From the NCBI GenBank assembly GCA_029063275.1, contig JAIDOO010000007.1, positions 1-7,668 on the forward strand: 7,668 nt of DNA, read 5' to 3'. Position 1 is the stretch's first letter; each line of letters opens with the position of its first letter. Shown in pieces: positions 1 through 5,351 of the stretch. The position numbers and the translations under genes were made by a program. Below the pieces are notes generated by a model. It was not told where the DNA came from and did not search any database. It was given only the letters and a program-made list of their open reading frames with translations. Source of the stretch: Clostridia bacterium. GTDB taxonomy: Bacteria > Bacillota > Clostridia > Christensenellales > Borkfalkiaceae.

Positions 1-293
1 ACGTTGACACGGGCGATTTCGTTATCGTTTTAAACAGCGATAAAGTCGTTTTGACGGGTAAAAAGCTTGACGACAAATTTTACAGATATCACACGGGCTA
101 TATCGGCGGACTTAAAGAAATTTCTTACAAAAAGATGCTCGCCGAAAAGAGCGACCTTGCCGTTTACGAAGCGGTTAAAGGTATGTTGCCCAAAAACTCT
201 CTCGGCAGAGATATGATCAAGAAGCTGCGCGTTTACAAGGGAGCGGAACACAACCACGCGGCGCAGAAGCCCGAAGAGCTTAAATTATTTTAA
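1..293 (+). CDS. rplM: 50S ribosomal protein L13, C-terminal part (5' end outside window)
   Basis: L13 is an early-assembly protein of the large ribosomal subunit that binds 23S rRNA. The reading frame is already open at position 3 and encodes 96 residues before the TAA at 291-293. The first visible residues, [15 protein letters not shown], followed by [17 protein letters not shown] and GGLKE, are the classic central signature of bacterial L13. The later [13 protein letters not shown] and [16 protein letters not shown] are its conserved C-terminal blocks. Full-length L13 is about 142-145 residues, so roughly the first 47 residues and the promoter lie upstream. An ATG-like start inside the window is not expected; a TTG at 51 is an internal Leu codon. 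The gene stops 18 nt before rpsI, the usual L13-S9 arrangement, so the two are almost certainly co-transcribed. Family identity is very secure. Confidence 0.97.
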   Translation, partial: VDTGDFVIVLNSDKVVLTGKKLDDKFYRYHTGYIGGLKEISYKKMLAEKSDLAVYEAVKGMLPKNSLGRDMIKKLRVYKGAEHNHAAQKPEELKLF

Positions 294-311
294 AAGGTAA
301 GAGGAAAAATT

Positions 312-725
312 ATGGCAAAGGCTAATTTAAAGAAAAAACTTCAATTCTGGGGAACGGGAAGAAGAAAAAAGGCAATCGCCCGCGTTCGTCTTATTCCCGC
401 AGGCTCAGGCGTAATTGAAATTAACGAAAGAGCGTTCGAAGATTATTTCCCCCAGTCGGTTTTGCAGTACGTTGTAAAACAGCCCCTTACCCTTTTGGGC
501 GTAGAAGCTAAATACGACGTTTTGGTAAACGTCTACGGCGGCGGTTACACCGGACAGGCAAACGCTATCCGCCTCGGTATTGCGCGCGCACTGTTGCAGG
601 CAGAGGACGGATGCCGTCCCGCTTTGAAGAAAGAGGGCTTCCTGACCCGCGACCCCAGAGTCAAGGAAAGAAAGAAGTACGGCTTGAAAAAGGCTCGCCG
701 CGCACCCCAGTTCTCAAAGAGATAA
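312..725 (+). CDS. rpsI: 30S ribosomal protein S9
   Basis: S9 is a small-subunit protein whose long basic C-terminal tail reaches the P-site tRNA in the ribosome. The 137-residue product has the N-terminal signature [14 protein letters not shown] (residues 14-27), the [19 protein letters not shown] region (residues 76-94) and the basic tail with [20 protein letters not shown] (residues 111-130). It ends in the conserved Ser-Lys-Arg. Length is normal, slightly long because of a few extra Lys-rich residues before the core. The ATG at 312 is preceded by a purine-rich AAGAGGAA stretch at about 299-306. It follows rplM by 18 nt and is closed by the terminator at 738-768, so it is the last gene of the L13-S9 unit. 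Nothing is missing or odd. Confidence 0.98.
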   Translation: MAKANLKKKLQFWGTGRRKKAIARVRLIPAGSGVIEINERAFEDYFPQSVLQYVVKQPLTLLGVEAKYDVLVNVYGGGYTGQANAIRLGIARALLQAEDGCRPALKKEGFLTRDPRVKERKKYGLKKARRAPQFSKR

Positions 726-737
726 TTACAAAAAAAC

Positions 738-768
738 AAAGGCGTCTTTCAGACGCCTTTATTTTTTT
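738..768. terminator. Intrinsic terminator shared by rpsI (+) and serine dehydratase (-)
   Basis: A perfect 10-bp stem AAAGGCGTCT / AGACGCCTTT (738-747 and 751-760) closes a TTC loop. It is followed on the + strand by a T-run at 762-768. On the minus strand the same stem is followed, after a TTTG, by a run of seven T (complement of 730-736), so it can end transcripts from both convergent genes. It starts 12 nt after the rpsI stop codon and lies 27 nt beyond the serine dehydratase stop. Confidence 0.93.
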
Positions 769-794
769 ACCTAAAATATTAAGCCTTAGGCTTG

Positions 795-2024
795 TTAATC
801 TTGATCGTCGCGGATTGCGTAGTATTTTGCAAGTCCGCCCGACGAGGTTTCGCGGTAGCTGTTAAGCAAATCTATTCCGGTGTTGTACATCGTTTTAACG
901 ATAATGTCAAAGCTGATTTTGCGAGAATCCGCCAAAAAGTTTGCAAGCGACAGCGCGTTAATCGCACGCATCGCCGCAACCGCGTTACGCTCTATGCACG
1001 GAATTTGCACAAGCCCCGCTACGGGGTCGCAGGTCAAACCCAGATGATGTTCCATAGCTACCTCGGCGGCGTACTCGATTTGCCCCAAGCCCATTTCGAA
1101 CAGTTCCGCAAGCGCGGCTGCCGCCATAGAACAAGCCGAACCGATTTCCGCCTGACAACCGCACTCCGCGCCGCTTATAGAAGCGTTCTTTTTTATCAGG
1201 TTACCTATAATTCCGCCCGCCGCCAAAGCCTGCACAATCTGCCTGTCGGAAAAGCCTTTTGTTTCCTGCATATATTTGAGCACCGAGGGTACGACTCCGC
1301 ACGCTCCGCAGGTGGGCGCGGTTACAATCAGACCGCCGGCGGCGTTCTGCTCGCCTGTTGCAAACGCGTACGAACAGACAAGCCTGTTTTCGCGCGTCTG
1401 CGCGGATTCGTCTATGTGCCGTTGGTTAAAAAGCTTTTGTGCGCGCCTCTGCGTGCCCAGAATACCGGGAAGTGTTCCGGAAGTGGTGAGACCTTCGTGA
1501 ATGGTCTGCTTCATTCTGTCCCATATTGTTGCAAGATAGTCGAGTATCTGTTCGCCCTCGCATTCGACGGCGTATTGCCAAAGCCTTATATTGTTTTTTT
1601 TGCAGTGCGCCTTGATTTCTTTATAGGTGTTGAGGGGGTAAATACCGTCGTCCGCATAGGGAACGTATTTTTCGGGGGGCTCGCCGTCAAAAACCACCGT
1701 TCCGCCGCCGACGCTGTAAATGCGGTGCTTGCAAATGCTTTTTTTGCCGGCAAATCCCTCTACGTCCATAGTGTTGGGGTGGACGGGGCAGGGGGATTTT
1801 TCGTCCCAAAGCACCTCGCACTTAACGGGCGCAAAACTTTCTGTAATTATTGCGTCAGTGCGGTGCCCCTTGCCTGTCATCGCAAGCGAGCCGTAGAGAG
1901 TAACCTTATAAAAATCCGCCTGAGGGTAGCGGTCTTTCATAACGAACGCCGCCCTTTCGGGTCCCATAGTATGCGAGCTTGACGGTCCTCGTCCGATTTT
2001 ATATAATTCGCGCAGCGACTGCAT
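795..2024 (-). CDS. sdaA: L-serine dehydratase (ammonia-lyase), fused beta-alpha iron-sulfur type
   Basis: This enzyme deaminates L-serine to pyruvate and ammonia in the cytoplasm using an oxygen-sensitive [4Fe-4S] cluster. The 409-residue chain begins with the beta-domain motif GPSSSHTMGP (13-22) and YGSLAMTGKGHRTD (44-57). The alpha domain follows, with TAPTCGACG (235-243), KKNASISGAECGCQAEIG (278-295), GLTCDP (329-334) and QIPCIERNA (340-348). Cysteines 290, 332 and 343 have the 42- and 11-residue spacing of the cluster ligands C343, C385 and C396 of E. coli SdaA, which strongly supports the call. The chain is about 45 residues shorter than the E. coli form (about 454) and ends RDDQD, without the C-terminal cysteine tail known from the Legionella enzyme. 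The ATG is set by AAGGAG 6 nt upstream (complement of 2031-2036). It is transcribed alone from the promoter at 2057-2085, diverging from the exported-protein gene. The symbol follows family usage; some annotators would use sdaB or sdhA. Confidence 0.94.
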   Translation of the reverse strand: MQSLRELYKIGRGPSSSHTMGPERAAFVMKDRYPQADFYKVTLYGSLAMTGKGHRTDAIITESFAPVKCEVLWDEKSPCPVHPNTMDVEGFAGKKSICKHRIYSVGGGTVVFDGEPPEKYVPYADDGIYPLNTYKEIKAHCKKNNIRLWQYAVECEGEQILDYLATIWDRMKQTIHEGLTTSGTLPGILGTQRRAQKLFNQRHIDESAQTRENRLVCSYAFATGEQNAAGGLIVTAPTCGACGVVPSVLKYMQETKGFSDRQIVQALAAGGIIGNLIKKNASISGAECGCQAEIGSACSMAAAALAELFEMGLGQIEYAAEVAMEHHLGLTCDPVAGLVQIPCIERNAVAAMRAINALSLANFLADSRKISFDIIVKTMYNTGIDLLNSYRETSSGGLAKYYAIRDDQD

Positions 2025-2056
2025 AAAATACTCCTTAAATTTATATGTTCTGTAAT

Positions 2057-2085
2057 ATTTTAATGCGTGCCGAAATTTTTGTCAA
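2057..2085 (-). promoter_or_regulatory. Sigma-A-like promoter of the serine dehydratase gene
   Basis: Reading the minus strand, TTGACA (complement of 2080-2085) is followed by a 17-bp spacer and TAAAAT (complement of 2057-2062). That is a full match to the -35 consensus and five of six at -10. The expected start of transcription is near 2050, giving a short leader of about 25 nt before the ATG at 2024. Its -35 box lies only 5 bp from that of the promoter firing the other way. Confidence 0.8.
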
Positions 2086-2090
2086 TATTA

Positions 2091-2119
2091 TTGAAAAAAA
2101 TAAATATAAGTAGTATAAT
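2091..2119 (+). promoter_or_regulatory. Sigma-A-like promoter of the tyrosine-rich exported-protein gene
   Basis: TTGAAA (2091-2096), a 17-bp AT-rich spacer and a perfect TATAAT (2114-2119) form a near-consensus promoter. Transcription should begin near 2126, giving a leader of about 58 nt to the ATG at 2184. The surrounding DNA is very AT-rich, so chance matches are easier here, but the spacing is exact. Confidence 0.78.
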
Positions 2120-2172
2120 ATAAATAAGTAAAAGCGTAACGATTTTTTTGAACGCTGTTTTTACAAAGGTAG

Positions 2173-2178
2173 AGGAGG
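2173..2178 (+). promoter_or_regulatory. Ribosome binding site deciding the start of the 2184 gene
   Basis: A full AGGAGG lies 5 nt before the ATG at 2184 and only 2 nt before the adjacent ATG at 2181. The frame is open back to a TTG at 2148, but that codon has no Shine-Dalgarno. The 2184 ATG also gives a well-formed signal peptide, so it is preferred. Confidence 0.85.
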
Positions 2179-2183
2179 ATATG

Positions 2184-3602
2184 ATGAAAAGTAAAGGTTT
2201 TTACGTTAAACTAAGTGCGCTTATAATCGCGGTTGCGCTGATGTTTTCGATTACGGCAATCCCCGTAACGGCGGCAAGCGCAAATTCCGCGCCGGAAAAC
2301 TGGTACGGCACAACTGCCTCGGGTGCAATGGTTACGGGAGAAAACTGCCCCGTCGTGGTTGAAAGCGAGGTTCTGACTTTCGATATTCAAGCTTTTCCCA
2401 ATTACTATTACTACACGCAGGATGAGCTTGACGGCTATAAGGCGAAGGTTACCGCGCATTATAATTTTTATAACCCCGAGAGCTACGACGTGGATATGAC
2501 GCTGGTATTTCCGTTCGGCAATTTTCCCTCGTACGTCAGCGACGATCTCAAAGACGTCGGCAAATACGAAGTAACAGCCGACGGCGAAAAGGTGGAAAGT
2601 ACTATCCGGCACACATTTTGCTACGGCACTTTTAATGCGGAAACAGACGTGGCAAAAATTTCGGACGACTTTAAAGAGGACGGTTTTTATTCGCCGGATA
2701 CGCCTGTGCATTATTACACCCTGAAATTTTCGGGACTGGACGGCGAGTATAATTTGTATCTTAAATCGGGTTACGACAGCTCCAAGACCGCAATTTTCTA
2801 CGGCGAAATGGGCACGTCGTTTAACGAGGCGCCCTATGCACTTTACAAATACGACGCCTACGGAATATACCCCGTATCAAACGGAAGTATTTTTTACTTC
2901 TTTGTCGTAGGCGACGATTTCGAGGGCGAGCCCCGGTTTTCGCTCGGTTCGCGCTGGTCGCTGTTTGAAAAAACCAACGGCGATATCAGTATAAGCAAAG
3001 AGGAAATAACCTTTAAGGACCTGATGCTTGCGTTCTACGAAGACGGCTACGGAGTTTCGGAAGTGGACTGGTACAACGCCGCATTGGAATATCTTTCAGA
3101 TTACAATTATCTTCATTACACGCTGTACAACTCTCTTATGCGTTGGTATGAGTACAAACTTACCATTCCCGCCCGCACGAGGCTGGTCAACGAGGTTACC
3201 GCGCCGATTTATCCCGATATAGACACATATTACTCGTCGGATTTATACGGCTACACGTACCTTTTATCACCAGCAAAGGGCTGGGCTTCGTTCGGCAATC
3301 TCGAAATAGTTATAAATACGCCCTATTACCTTACCGGCAACTCGGTTGGAAACTTCGAAAGAGTAGAGGGCGGATACAGGCTTTTCAGAAGCGGGTTGCC
3401 CGACGGTGAGTTGGATTTTACGCTTTGTGCGGAACAAAATCCCGTCCGCGTAGGCGGAATTTCTTTTGACGCCCTGCAAATCATTTTCATAATATTTGCC
3501 TGCGTCGAGTTCGGTTTGCAGATTATCGCGGCAATTGTTCTTATTATCGTGTTTGCGGTAACGGGTCAGTTCAGCTCCAAATCCAAAAACAAAAAATTAT
3601 AA
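2184..3602 (+). CDS. Tyrosine-rich secreted protein with C-terminal membrane anchor, function unknown
   Basis: I do not recognise a named family with certainty. The 472-residue product opens with a Sec signal peptide: a basic MKSKGFYVK start, a hydrophobic core at about 10-27 and a likely cleavage after the VTAASA stretch near residue 33. A large outer domain follows, with 45 Tyr in 472 residues. Its first part (about 85-112) contains a beta-rich YNFYNPESYDVDMTLVFPFG-type segment, reminiscent of exported domains in which alternating hydrophobics end in an FPFG turn. Later come NEVTAPIYPDID (336-347) and YTYLLSPAKGWASFGNLEI (357-375). A hydrophobic span at about 430-460 and a basic tail (KSKNKK) would hold the C-terminus in the membrane with the tail inside. 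There is no LPXTG sorting motif. It has its own promoter and no clear terminator. Exported and anchored is well supported; any function would be a guess. Confidence 0.85.
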   Translation: MKSKGFYVKLSALIIAVALMFSITAIPVTAASANSAPENWYGTTASGAMVTGENCPVVVESEVLTFDIQAFPNYYYYTQDELDGYKAKVTAHYNFYNPESYDVDMTLVFPFGNFPSYVSDDLKDVGKYEVTADGEKVESTIRHTFCYGTFNAETDVAKISDDFKEDGFYSPDTPVHYYTLKFSGLDGEYNLYLKSGYDSSKTAIFYGEMGTSFNEAPYALYKYDAYGIYPVSNGSIFYFFVVGDDFEGEPRFSLGSRWSLFEKTNGDISISKEEITFKDLMLAFYEDGYGVSEVDWYNAALEYLSDYNYLHYTLYNSLMRWYEYKLTIPARTRLVNEVTAPIYPDIDTYYSSDLYGYTYLLSPAKGWASFGNLEIVINTPYYLTGNSVGNFERVEGGYRLFRSGLPDGELDFTLCAEQNPVRVGGISFDALQIIFIIFACVEFGLQIIAAIVLIIVFAVTGQFSSKSKNKKL

Positions 3603-3639
3603 TAATTTTCAAAAATAGTAAATTTTTATCATTTTGCCG

Positions 3640-3668
3640 TTGCTTTTTTCGGCTTGCTGTATTATAAT
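3640..3668 (+). promoter_or_regulatory. Likely promoter of the PPi-phosphofructokinase gene
   Basis: A perfect TATAAT at 3663-3668 lies 17 bp after TTGCTT (3640-3645), which matches the -35 consensus only at TTG. The same TTGCTT-17-TATAAT arrangement precedes the lipoprotein gene at 5281-5309, which raises confidence. The predicted start of transcription is near 3675, immediately before the hairpin at 3677-3702. Confidence 0.65.
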
Positions 3669-3676
3669 AATATTCA

Positions 3677-3702
3677 CAGGGGCGGATGCTTGTCCGCCCC
3701 TG
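3677..3702 (+). other. Perfect 10-bp GC-rich hairpin in the phosphofructokinase leader
   Basis: CAGGGGCGGA (3677-3686) pairs exactly with TCCGCCCCTG (3693-3702) around the 6-nt loop TGCTTG. No T-run follows on either strand, so it is not a standard intrinsic terminator for the gene before it. It ends 25 nt before the ATG at 3728 and does not cover the ribosome binding site. If the upstream promoter is right, the hairpin starts within about 2 nt of the mRNA 5' end, where it could protect the transcript from decay. It could also be a copy of a dispersed palindromic repeat; I cannot tell which from one window. Confidence 0.85.
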
Positions 3703-3727
3703 AAATTAAAGTAATAGGGAGAATAAA

Positions 3728-4975
3728 ATGAAAAACGTAATCGTAGGACAATCCGGCGGACCCACCGCAGTAATCAACTCTTCCCTTCTCGGCGTATTCA
3801 AAACCGCGAAGGATAGGGGTGCGGACACAGTCTACGGAATGGTACACGGCATTAAAGGACTTTTGGACGGCGACGTGGTCGACCTTTCCACCCGTATAAA
3901 AACCGATCTGGATATGGACCTTCTCAAAAGAACGCCATCGTCCTTCCTCGGCTCCTGCCGTTACAAACTGCCCGATATCGAAGGTAACGAAAAAACGTAC
4001 GATAAAATTTTCGCAATGCTTAAAAAGCTTGAAATTTACGCTTTCTTCTATATCGGCGGCAACGACTCGATGGATACCATCAAAAAACTGTCCGATTACG
4101 GCGAAAAGATAAAGAGTTCTATACGCTTTATCGGCGTTCCCAAAACTATAGATAACGACCTTGCGATAACCGACCACACCCCCGGCTACGGCAGTGCGGC
4201 TAAATACATAGCGGCTACCACGAAAGAAATTATCCGCGACGGACTTGTTTACGACTATCCCGTTGTTTCCGTAATAGAAGTAATGGGCCGCAACGCAGGC
4301 TGGCTTACGGCGGCTACCGCGCTTGCAAAGGGCGAGGACTGCGAGGGCGTTGACGAGATTTACCTGCCCGAAAGAGTTTTCGATATAGACAAATTCGTTG
4401 AAAGAATGGGCAAACTTTTAAAACAGAACCGCTCGATAGTAATCGCGGTATCCGAGGGCGTCAAGGTTGCGGACGGCAGATACGTTTGCGAGCTTTCGGA
4501 CCACGTTGATTACGTTGACGCGTTTGGGCACAAACAGCTTGCCGGCACCGCGAGATTTTTGGCGGGAAAGGTTGCCGAGAAGTACGGGGTAAAGACGAGG
4601 GCTATCGAGCTTTCTTCACTGCAACGCTGTGCCTCGCACATTATGGCGCGTATCGATATGACCGAAGCGTTCAATGCGGGCGGCGCGGCTGTTAAGGCGG
4701 CGTTCGAGGGGCTTACGGGTCAGGTTATAACCTTGAAGAGGGTATCGGACGATCCGTATATGTGCATCACCGAGCCTGCCGACGTTCACTATATAGCAAA
4801 CGTAGAAAAGAAGGTGCCCCTCGAATGGATTACCGACGACGGCGCTAACGTCAAGCCCGAGCTTGTACACTACATTTACCCGTTAATTCAGGCGGAGATT
4901 GCGCCCCTTTGGATAAACGGCTTGCCCAGACATATCCGTCTGCACGCAACTTCCACCATTAAAGGCAAAAAATAA
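3728..4975 (+). CDS. pfp: Pyrophosphate-dependent 6-phosphofructokinase
   Basis: This cytoplasmic glycolytic enzyme phosphorylates fructose 6-phosphate to fructose 1,6-bisphosphate, here probably with pyrophosphate as donor and therefore reversibly. The 415-residue chain starts with the phosphoryl-donor loop VGQSGGPTAVINSS (6-19). It continues with GGNDSMDT (110-117), the catalytic PKTIDND (138-144), the sugar-phosphate motif EVMGRNAGW (184-192), SEGV (242-245) and LQRCASH (298-304). Two residues point to pyrophosphate: Asp113 stands where ATP enzymes have Gly (GGDGS), and Lys139 stands where they have Gly (PGTIDND). Asn112 replaces the more common Asp of GGDDS. The length is longer than the 320-residue ATP form and fits the bacterial PPi group. 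The start is supported by AGGGAGA at 3716-3722, 5 nt upstream. It is a single-gene unit with its own promoter, leader hairpin and terminator. Donor choice is inferred from motifs only. Confidence 0.92.
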   Translation: MKNVIVGQSGGPTAVINSSLLGVFKTAKDRGADTVYGMVHGIKGLLDGDVVDLSTRIKTDLDMDLLKRTPSSFLGSCRYKLPDIEGNEKTYDKIFAMLKKLEIYAFFYIGGNDSMDTIKKLSDYGEKIKSSIRFIGVPKTIDNDLAITDHTPGYGSAAKYIAATTKEIIRDGLVYDYPVVSVIEVMGRNAGWLTAATALAKGEDCEGVDEIYLPERVFDIDKFVERMGKLLKQNRSIVIAVSEGVKVADGRYVCELSDHVDYVDAFGHKQLAGTARFLAGKVAEKYGVKTRAIELSSLQRCASHIMARIDMTEAFNAGGAAVKAAFEGLTGQVITLKRVSDDPYMCITEPADVHYIANVEKKVPLEWITDDGANVKPELVHYIYPLIQAEIAPLWINGLPRHIRLHATSTIKGKK

Positions 4976-4987
4976 ACGTCATTTTAC

Positions 4988-5022
4988 GCCGCGCCGAAGT
5001 ATTCGGCGCGGCTTTTATTTTT
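4988..5022 (+). terminator. Intrinsic terminator of the phosphofructokinase gene
   Basis: An 11-bp perfect stem GCCGCGCCGAA / TTCGGCGCGGC (4988-4998, 5002-5012) with a GTA loop is followed by TTTTATTTTT (5013-5022). It begins 12 nt after the stop codon. On the minus strand it is followed by only a short T-poor stretch, so it would end the small minus-strand gene less efficiently. The last codons and stop of that gene lie inside the T-run. Confidence 0.95.
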
Positions 5023-5233
5023 CGCCGTTTTGTTTTAACCTGTTTGAAATTTGTTCGTGCCGTTCCAAAACCGCAACCATTGGGTTGGGCTTTTGTGGCT
5101 GTTCGGTTTCGGGCGGGGGAGCAGGTTTTTCCTGTTCGGGCGCGGGCTTTTCGGCGGAGGAGGGGGCGCTTTGGAATTTCGAAATCCCCTCCAAAGCCTT
5201 TAATATGTTTAAAAGAGCAAATTTTTCCGTAAT
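5015..5233 (-). CDS. Small proline-rich protein with apparent ATT start, function unknown
   Basis: This reading frame has no ATG, GTG or TTG where translation should begin, so a standard caller would skip it. On the minus strand AAGGAG (complement of 5241-5246) is followed 7 nt later by ATT (5233-5231), then 71 open codons and TAA at 5017-5015. The predicted 72 residues fall into three parts. An N-terminal helix-like segment reads TEKFALLNILKALEGISKF (2-20). A linker (24-51) contains ten prolines and several Glu/Gln/Lys. A C-terminal charged helix includes MVAVLERHEQISNRLKQNG (52-70). This modular layout, with amphipathic ends, is what a real small adaptor-type protein looks like rather than random read-through. 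No signal peptide or membrane segment is present, so it is probably cytoplasmic. Other options are an ACG start just after, a TTG at 5194 with a poor binding site, or an ATG changed to ATT by mutation or assembly error. The opposite-strand frame at 5044-5232 has no binding site and is judged a shadow. Confidence 0.62.
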   Translation of the reverse strand: MTEKFALLNILKALEGISKFQSAPSSAEKPAPEQEKPAPPPETEQPQKPNPMVAVLERHEQISNRLKQNGEK

Positions 5234-5240
5234 AAATAAT

Positions 5241-5246
5241 CTCCTT
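5241..5246 (-). promoter_or_regulatory. Ribosome binding site of the small proline-rich gene
   Basis: The complement reads AAGGAG preceded by an A-rich run. The only plausible initiation codon at normal distance in the open frame is the ATT 7 nt downstream. The next codon, ACG, is 10 nt away. I found no convincing minus-strand promoter between this site and 5351. Confidence 0.65.
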
Positions 5247-5280
5247 TTTTAAATTTCCGTCAAAATCAAGCCTAAAATTA

Positions 5281-5309
5281 TTGCTTAAAATAACGGTTTG
5301 GTATATAAT
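5281..5309 (+). promoter_or_regulatory. Promoter of the lipoprotein gene
   Basis: TTGCTT (5281-5286), a 17-bp spacer and a perfect TATAAT (5304-5309) are arranged exactly as in the phosphofructokinase promoter. The predicted transcript begins near 5316, leaving a leader of about 36 nt before the ATG at 5352. Confidence 0.7.
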
Positions 5310-5351
5310 TAATAAGGTTAAATTGGATTACTATCCTTTTCGGAGTAAAAT

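Noticed and set aside
777..797. AAGCC-TTA-GGCTT small palindrome at the end of the serine dehydratase gene
   Set aside because: It has only 5 perfect bp, overlaps the stop codon and has no T-run. The stronger terminator at 738-768 explains the ending.
792..1982. A 396-codon open frame on the + strand lying over the serine dehydratase gene
   Set aside because: It is antisense to a gene with full family motifs. Its product is rich in Arg/Cys/His without recognisable domains, and there is no ribosome binding site. It is open only because of the codon composition of the real gene.
2130..2161. Imperfect inverted repeat AAAAGCGT / ACGCTGTTTT in the leader of the exported-protein gene
   Set aside because: The arms are short, with a bulge and a 14-nt AT-rich loop. 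It is weak and not distinguishable from chance in AT-rich leader DNA.
2148..2183. Upstream extension of the exported-protein gene to a TTG at 2148
   Set aside because: The AGGAGG at 2173-2178 lies inside this extension and points to the ATG at 2184. The extension would place acidic residues before the signal peptide.
2211..2711. 166-codon minus-strand frame inside the tyrosine-rich exported-protein gene
   Set aside because: It is an antisense shadow with a composition driven by the sense codons and no initiation signals.
3677..3702. Terminator of the exported-protein gene
   Set aside because: The hairpin is strong but is not followed by a T-run, and it lies downstream of a TATAAT that would start the next transcript. 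It is treated as a leader element instead.
5044..5232. 62-codon + strand frame rich in Arg/Pro between phosphofructokinase and the lipoprotein
   Set aside because: It has no Shine-Dalgarno. The opposite strand has a good one and a protein-like frame, so this is read as its shadow.
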